Shown here: positions 6,579 through 9,442 of the stretch, in pieces
Position numbering within the stretch: the first letter of the stretch is position 1
Layout: every line of letters begins with the position of its first letter
Assembly: GCA_017413145.1 (NCBI GenBank)
Contig: JAFPUX010000325.1
Span: 1-9,442 of the forward strand
DNA length: 9,442 bases
Direction of reading: 5' to 3'
From: Kiritimatiellia bacterium
Lineage (GTDB): Bacteria > Verrucomicrobiota > Kiritimatiellia > RFP12 > UBA3636
Made by a program: the position numbers and the translations under genes
Notes under the pieces: generated by a model
The model's input: only the letters and a program-made list of their open reading frames with translations
What the model was told of the DNA's origin: nothing
Database searches by the model: none

Positions 6579-7673
6579 ATGCACCTCACGCTCCACCTCA
6601 CCGACCGCTGCAACCTCGCCTGCCGCTACTGCTACCAGCGGCACGGCGCGTCGGACATGCCGCGAGAAACGGCCGAGGCGGCGATCGACCGCCTCGCGAC
6701 GGGGAACAACCCGGGAATCGTCTTCTTCGGCGGCGAGCCGCTCCTGCGCAAGGACCTCATGCTCGCGCTCGTCGACCGCTGCGAGGCGCGCGAGCCGAAC
6801 CGCTTCCACTACAAGGTCACCACGAACGGCACGCTCCTCGACGAATCGTTCCTCGCCGAGGCCGGCCGCCGCCGCCTCGCCATCGCGCTCTCCTGCGACG
6901 GCACGCGCGAGGCGCACGACGCCTTCCGCGTCGACGCCGCCGGCCGCGGCACCTGGGACCGCGTCGAGCCCGCGCTGCGGCTCCTCCTCGCGCACCAGCC
7001 CTACGCGCCGGTGATGATGACGGTCTCCCCCTCCACCGTCCCGCTCTTCGCCGAGTCGGTCCTCTGGCTGCGCGACCTCGGCGTGCGCTACCTCATCCCC
7101 TCGCTCGACCACGCCGCCGCGTGGACGGACGCCGACCTGCGCGCGCTGCGCCGCGCCTACCGCCGCCTCGGCCGCGCCTACGTCGACGACCACCGCCGCG
7201 GCCGCAAGTTCTGGTTCGCGGCGTTCGACAAGCGCATCGCCGCGCGCATCCACCCGGAGCTGGGCTGCTCGTGCCGCCTCGGCCGCCGCCAGATCTCCGT
7301 CGCCCCCGACGGCGCGCTCTACCCGTGCGTGCAGTTCGTCGGCCACCCCGAGTGGTCCATCGGCTCGGTCGAAGGCGGCCTCGACGAAGCCCGCCGCGAA
7401 GCGCTCTTTTGCCGCAACGAGGCGCCCAAGCCATCCTGCGCCGGCTGCGCGCTCGAAGGCCGCTGCCACAACCGCTGCGCGTGCCTCAACTTCCAGACGA
7501 CCGGCGGCCTTGAGACCGTCCCGCCGGTCCTCTGCGAGCACGAGCGCATCCTCCAGCCGCTCTGCGACGAGCTCGCCGCCACGCTCTACGCCGAGCGCAA
7601 CCCCCTCTTCCTCGCGCAGCACTACGACCCCGCCTTCCCCATCCGCTCCATCCTCGAGGACCTCGGCGCCTAG
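6579..7673 (+). CDS. Radical SAM/SPASM domain enzyme, peptide- or sulfatase-maturase-like
   Basis: The protein has 364 residues and no signal peptide, so it should be cytosolic. DRCNLACRYCY gives the CX3CX2C motif (Cys11, Cys15, Cys18) that holds the SAM-cleaving 4Fe-4S cluster, and GGEPLL (51-56) is the SAM-binding motif. The C-terminal SPASM domain is complete: Cys232 with Gly245 and Cys250, then Cys287-X2-Cys290-X5-Cys296-X3-Cys300 and Cys319, enough for two auxiliary 4Fe-4S clusters. Extra cysteines occur at 230, 278 and 302. This arrangement and length match anaerobic sulfatase-maturating enzymes and RiPP maturases. The opening LHLTDRCNLACRYCYQ differs from the usual sulfatase-maturase start, so substrate assignment stays open, and no sulfatase or clear precursor peptide lies in the window. 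It follows the esterase by 37 bases and is probably cotranscribed with it. No clear Shine-Dalgarno is visible, the spacer being heptamer repeat. Confidence 0.9.
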   Translation: MHLTLHLTDRCNLACRYCYQRHGASDMPRETAEAAIDRLATGNNPGIVFFGGEPLLRKDLMLALVDRCEAREPNRFHYKVTTNGTLLDESFLAEAGRRRLAIALSCDGTREAHDAFRVDAAGRGTWDRVEPALRLLLAHQPYAPVMMTVSPSTVPLFAESVLWLRDLGVRYLIPSLDHAAAWTDADLRALRRAYRRLGRAYVDDHRRGRKFWFAAFDKRIAARIHPELGCSCRLGRRQISVAPDGALYPCVQFVGHPEWSIGSVEGGLDEARREALFCRNEAPKPSCAGCALEGRCHNRCACLNFQTTGGLETVPPVLCEHERILQPLCDELAATLYAERNPLFLAQHYDPAFPIRSILEDLGA

Positions 7674-7685
7674 CCCCCGGCTCCG

Positions 7686-7849
7686 CACCCCGCCACGCCA
7701 TTGTCCACCAACCCCCAATGCCACCAATGTCCACCAACGCCAATACCAATGCCAATTCCCCGCGGCCGACCGCGCGTCATGGACATTGTCATTGGCGATT
7801 GACGATTGATGGACATTGAGAGTTGTTGGACAATCCCACACCCCGCCAC
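7686..7849. repeat. Paired 11-base direct repeats (CACCCCGCCAC) bracketing the hairpin element
   Basis: The identical 11-mer lies at 7686-7696 and 7839-7849, three and four bases outside the arms of the hairpin element. Such placement is what a target-site duplication looks like. A third copy occurs in reverse orientation at 9425-9435, so the 11-mer could instead be a recurring genomic motif that the element prefers or carries. Confidence 0.5.
7700..7834. mobile_element. Symmetric hairpin element with imperfect terminal inverted repeats (MITE/REP-like)
   Basis: The left arm starts ATTGTCCACCAAC at 7700. The right arm, read as reverse complement from 7834, starts ATTGTCCAACAAC, and the outer 21 bases agree at 18 positions. 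Similarity continues inward with gaps through CAATGTCCA-type units (7725-7733 and, inverted, 7780-7788 and 7810-7818). The palindrome CGCGG-CCGA-CCGCG (7761-7774) sits at the exact midpoint of the two ends. The element is clearly less GC-rich than the genes around it and encodes no protein. It fills most of the 192-base gap between the radical SAM gene and the next gene. Mobility is inferred from the inverted ends and flanking direct repeats; a regulatory or transcribed hairpin is the alternative. Confidence 0.55.
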
Positions 7850-7865
7850 ACGAAAGAAAACCAAA

Positions 7866-9299
7866 ATGAAACGCCCGCTCCTCCTCCTCCCCCTCCTCGC
7901 GCTCGCGCTTCCCGCGCTCGCGCAGGATCCCGCCACGAACGCGGCGGCGGCGGACTTAGGCGAGCTCGCCCGTCAGGGGCTTTTCGAGCGAATCATTGGC
8001 GACGTCGCGATCGAATGGCGCGATGCGAGGATCACGGACGTAGCGGAGTTCCTCGGCGATGTCTCGCGGTCGCAGATGTATATGGAGCACGGCGCAACCA
8101 ACGCCGGGATCCCGTTCCTTGTCGGTCCCTATGCGGGCGAGAATTCCTTCCGGACCAACGAGGAGCCTCGCGTTTCGTTCGCCGTGGCCGAGGGGGCGGA
8201 CGACAGGCTCTTCTCCCCCGCCGATCTGGCGAAGCTCGCCGCCGAGGCGGCCGGCATGTATCTCTCGATCCGTCCCGACTGCGTCATCATCCACGGACCG
8301 TACGAGGAGGGAACCCTGGTGCAACGGCATTTCGAGCCGCCCGCCGGTTTCCGCGCGGCGGTCGCGTGCGAGCCCTTCGACGGCGATCCCGCGAACGAAG
8401 GGGCGCGCCTGCGGGCCTTCTTCGCGGCGCGCGGCGTCGAATGGTCCGACGGCTCGCTCGTGGAGCCCATCCCGTCGAACGAATGGGCGTTCCTGAAGGT
8501 GATCCAGACGTCCGAGCACCAGAACCGCATCGGCGAAATCCTCGCGGCGCCCGGCTTCTCCGTCCGCAAGGTTTCCCTCCGCGCGCGGCTGCTCGCGTTC
8601 GAGGGCGGACGCGCGCCGGGCGGCCTTCCGGACCTTCCTCGGCCCGACCGGCGGCTCCTCGTCCGGCGCATCCCCGCCGCGAAGGTCGCCGCCGTCGCCG
8701 CCGAGGTCGCGGACGCGCGCGGGGCCGTCGTCCGAGACCTCGGCGCCTTCCCCGGGGAGAACGGCCTGGCGACCCGCTGGGACAGCCGCCCGCCGTGGCG
8801 GAGAACCTCGGGCGGCGGGTTCTACGACTTGCCGTGGGAGTTTTCCGCAGAGCCCGACCACCCCGATTCGGAGGACGGATGCGAACCGAAGAACGAAAGC
8901 TGGCGCATGGTCCTGCCGGTGTGGAACGGCATCCGTGGATGGAAGCCGGACGAGCGCGCGGCCGGCGTCACGCTGGAGGCCACACCTCGCTTTTCCTCCG
9001 ACGGCGCCGCGATCTCCCTGCACTACGTCCTGCGCTCCCTCTCCGAAACGCCCGCGGGCTCCGCCACGCCCCTCGCCCCGCCGCACGGCTGCGCGGGCGA
9101 CATCGACCTCGCGCCCGGCGATGCGCTTCTTCTCGGCACCCTCCGCGCCCCCGTCCGCCCCGGCGAACCGCCCCGCGCCCTCGCCCTGCTCCTCGAAACC
9201 GCTCCCGCCACGCCGAGCCCCGCGGAAGAAACTCACGCGGAGAGCGCGGAGAACGCAGAGCCCGAACCTCACGCGGAGTCCGCGGAGTTCGCGGAGTGA
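7866..9299 (+). CDS. Exported secretin-like protein of unknown function
   Basis: The predicted protein has 477 residues with a clear signal peptide (MKRPLLLLPLLALALPALAQ). The stretch after residue 45 (VAIEWRDARITDVAEFLGDVSR) resembles the STN/N0-type modules at the start of secretins. VSLRARLLAFEGG (236-248) and GVTLEATPRFSSDGAAISLHY (367-387), followed by LAPGDALLLGTL and ALALLLETA, echo the end of the secretin domain. It is shorter than full outer-membrane secretins and lacks an obvious gate region, so a periplasmic, non-channel role is likely. The relationship is judged by pattern only. ATG 7866 is chosen because it opens the signal peptide; the frame is open further upstream through the hairpin element, giving unlikely starts at 7806 and 7809. 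The leader is A-rich (GAAAGAAAA) with only a weak purine-rich ribosome site. The last about 21 residues (HAESAENAE, then HAESAEFAE) are encoded by 9-base repeats and look like a late addition. Confidence 0.75.
   Translation: MKRPLLLLPLLALALPALAQDPATNAAAADLGELARQGLFERIIGDVAIEWRDARITDVAEFLGDVSRSQMYMEHGATNAGIPFLVGPYAGENSFRTNEEPRVSFAVAEGADDRLFSPADLAKLAAEAAGMYLSIRPDCVIIHGPYEEGTLVQRHFEPPAGFRAAVACEPFDGDPANEGARLRAFFAARGVEWSDGSLVEPIPSNEWAFLKVIQTSEHQNRIGEILAAPGFSVRKVSLRARLLAFEGGRAPGGLPDLPRPDRRLLVRRIPAAKVAAVAAEVADARGAVVRDLGAFPGENGLATRWDSRPPWRRTSGGGFYDLPWEFSAEPDHPDSEDGCEPKNESWRMVLPVWNGIRGWKPDERAAGVTLEATPRFSSDGAAISLHYVLRSLSETPAGSATPLAPPHGCAGDIDLAPGDALLLGTLRAPVRPGEPPRALALLLETAPATPSPAEETHAESAENAEPEPHAESAEFAE
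9236..9298 (+). repeat. Nonamer repeat array (CGCGGAGNN) forming the 3' end of the secretin-like gene
   Basis: Seven 9-base registers are visible: CGCGGAGAG, CGCGGAGAA, CGCAGAGCC, one decayed unit, CGCGGAGTC, CGCGGAGTT and CGCGGAGTG. The array ends inside the stop codon TGA (9297-9299). Because 9 is a multiple of 3, it is translated as an acidic Ala/Glu/Ser-rich tail. It lies at the gene end, unlike the other arrays in the window. Confidence 0.75.
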
Positions 9300-9328
9300 G
9301 TTTTGGCTGGCGACGGGTGCCGTGATAG

Positions 9329-9360
9329 GACGACAAGACGACGAGACGACAAGGCAACAA
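9329..9360 (+). repeat. Octamer repeat array (GACGACAA) just upstream of a possible start codon
   Basis: Four consecutive 8-base units read GACGACAA, GACGACGA, GACGACAA and GGCAACAA. The array ends five bases before ATG 9366. It occupies the region where ribosome binding would occur and contains no standard Shine-Dalgarno. Confidence 0.7.
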
Positions 9361-9365
9361 GAAAA

Positions 9366-9442
9366 ATGAACGCGAGACCTGATTCCATCGAGCGGCGACG
9401 CCGCGACACCCGGCCGCAGCCGGCGTGGCGGGGTGCGCACCC
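9366..9442 (+). CDS. Possible start of a further gene, cut by the window edge
   Basis: ATG 9366 follows an A-rich stretch (CAACAAGAAAA) and opens a frame that stays open to the window end, reading MNARPDSIERRRR and then an Arg/Pro-rich stretch. It is not recognisable. The DNA from about 9403 is a strong GC-rich inverted repeat, and the Arg-rich translation looks like read-through of that repeat rather than normal protein. A real gene may start here or beyond the edge. Confidence 0.25.
   Translation, partial: MNARPDSIERRRRDTRPQPAWRGAH
9403..9438. repeat. GC-rich stem-loop at the right edge
   Basis: GCG-A-CACCC (9403-9411) pairs with GGGTGCGC (9431-9438) as eight base pairs with one bulged A. 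An alternative inner stem, CCGGC/GCCGG (9410-9414 with 9419-9423, loop CGCA), competes with it. The right strand contains the inverted copy of the 16-base sequence found at 7684-7699. No T-tract follows within the window, so it is not a clear terminator; a REP-like repeat unit is more likely. Confidence 0.4.

Noticed and set aside
2984..6613. A very long open frame on the minus strand (over 1200 codons)
   Set aside because: Its translation is Arg/Ala/Gly/Val-rich low-complexity protein, lies antisense to three well-supported genes and reflects the GC-rich third positions of those genes.
7786..7834. Promoter within the right arm of the hairpin element (TTGTCA or TTGACG with GACAAT)
   Set aside because: No -35/-10 pair has an acceptable 16-18 base spacing; the TTG-rich motif comes from the repeat itself.
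7806..7865. Upstream starts at 7806 and 7809 for the secretin-like gene
   Set aside because: They would put part of the hairpin element into the protein and bury the signal peptide, which starts cleanly at ATG 7866.
9272..9304. Stem (CTCA/TGAG with CGCG pairs) plus TTTT after the secretin-like gene as a terminator
   Set aside because: Pairing is short and arises from the nonamer repeat; four T bases alone do not make a convincing terminator.

Overview
The window is GC-rich bacterial DNA in which every convincing gene lies on the plus strand. It reads like an anaerobic, polysaccharide-degrading member of the PVC group. Kiritimatiellota is my best guess: secreted glycosidase and esterase-CBM9 proteins, a Gfo/Idh/MocA dehydrogenase, a SPASM radical SAM enzyme, a secretin-like envelope protein, and spacers full of short-period repeats. 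This assignment rests on gene content and style, not on a marker gene.

Left edge (1-1313). About 120 bases of an AMP-forming acyl-CoA synthetase (GYGMTECAP motif) break off abruptly. They continue in another frame as the C-terminal part of a membrane protein with about four hydrophobic helices and a large extracytoplasmic domain. This is a chimeric junction, either a real deletion or rearrangement or an assembly misjoin.

Middle (1314-4759). A promoter-like site precedes a two-gene unit: a Gfo/Idh/MocA oxidoreductase followed 12 bases later by an exported GH42-like beta-galactosidase with both catalytic glutamates. Together they suggest release of a glycoside outside the cytoplasm and redox conversion of a sugar inside it.

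Right-centre (4760-7673). A well-formed sigma70-type promoter (TTGACG, 17-base spacer, TACCAT with extended -10) and a short leader ORF that ends in an ATGA overlap precede an exported alpha/beta-hydrolase esterase fused to a CBM9/DOMON-like domain. A radical SAM/SPASM enzyme with all cluster cysteines follows 37 bases later. Arrays of a degenerate heptamer (NCTCGTC) sit over the esterase start and again between the esterase and the radical SAM gene.

Right (7674-9442). A 192-base spacer holds a symmetric, lower-GC hairpin element of about 135 bases with imperfect inverted arms, a palindrome at its exact centre and 11-base direct repeats just outside it, like a MITE or REP-type element. It precedes an exported secretin-like protein of unknown function whose last codons are made of 9-base repeats. 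An 8-base repeat array then leads to a possible start codon at 9366, and a GC-rich stem-loop lies at the right edge.

No gene-free stretch exceeds 300 bases; the longest is 192 bases. No tRNA, rRNA, CRISPR array or transposase gene was seen. The most unusual feature is the repeat content: four gene starts or ends in the right half each carry a different kind of short repeat (periods 7, 8 and 9, and a long hairpin).
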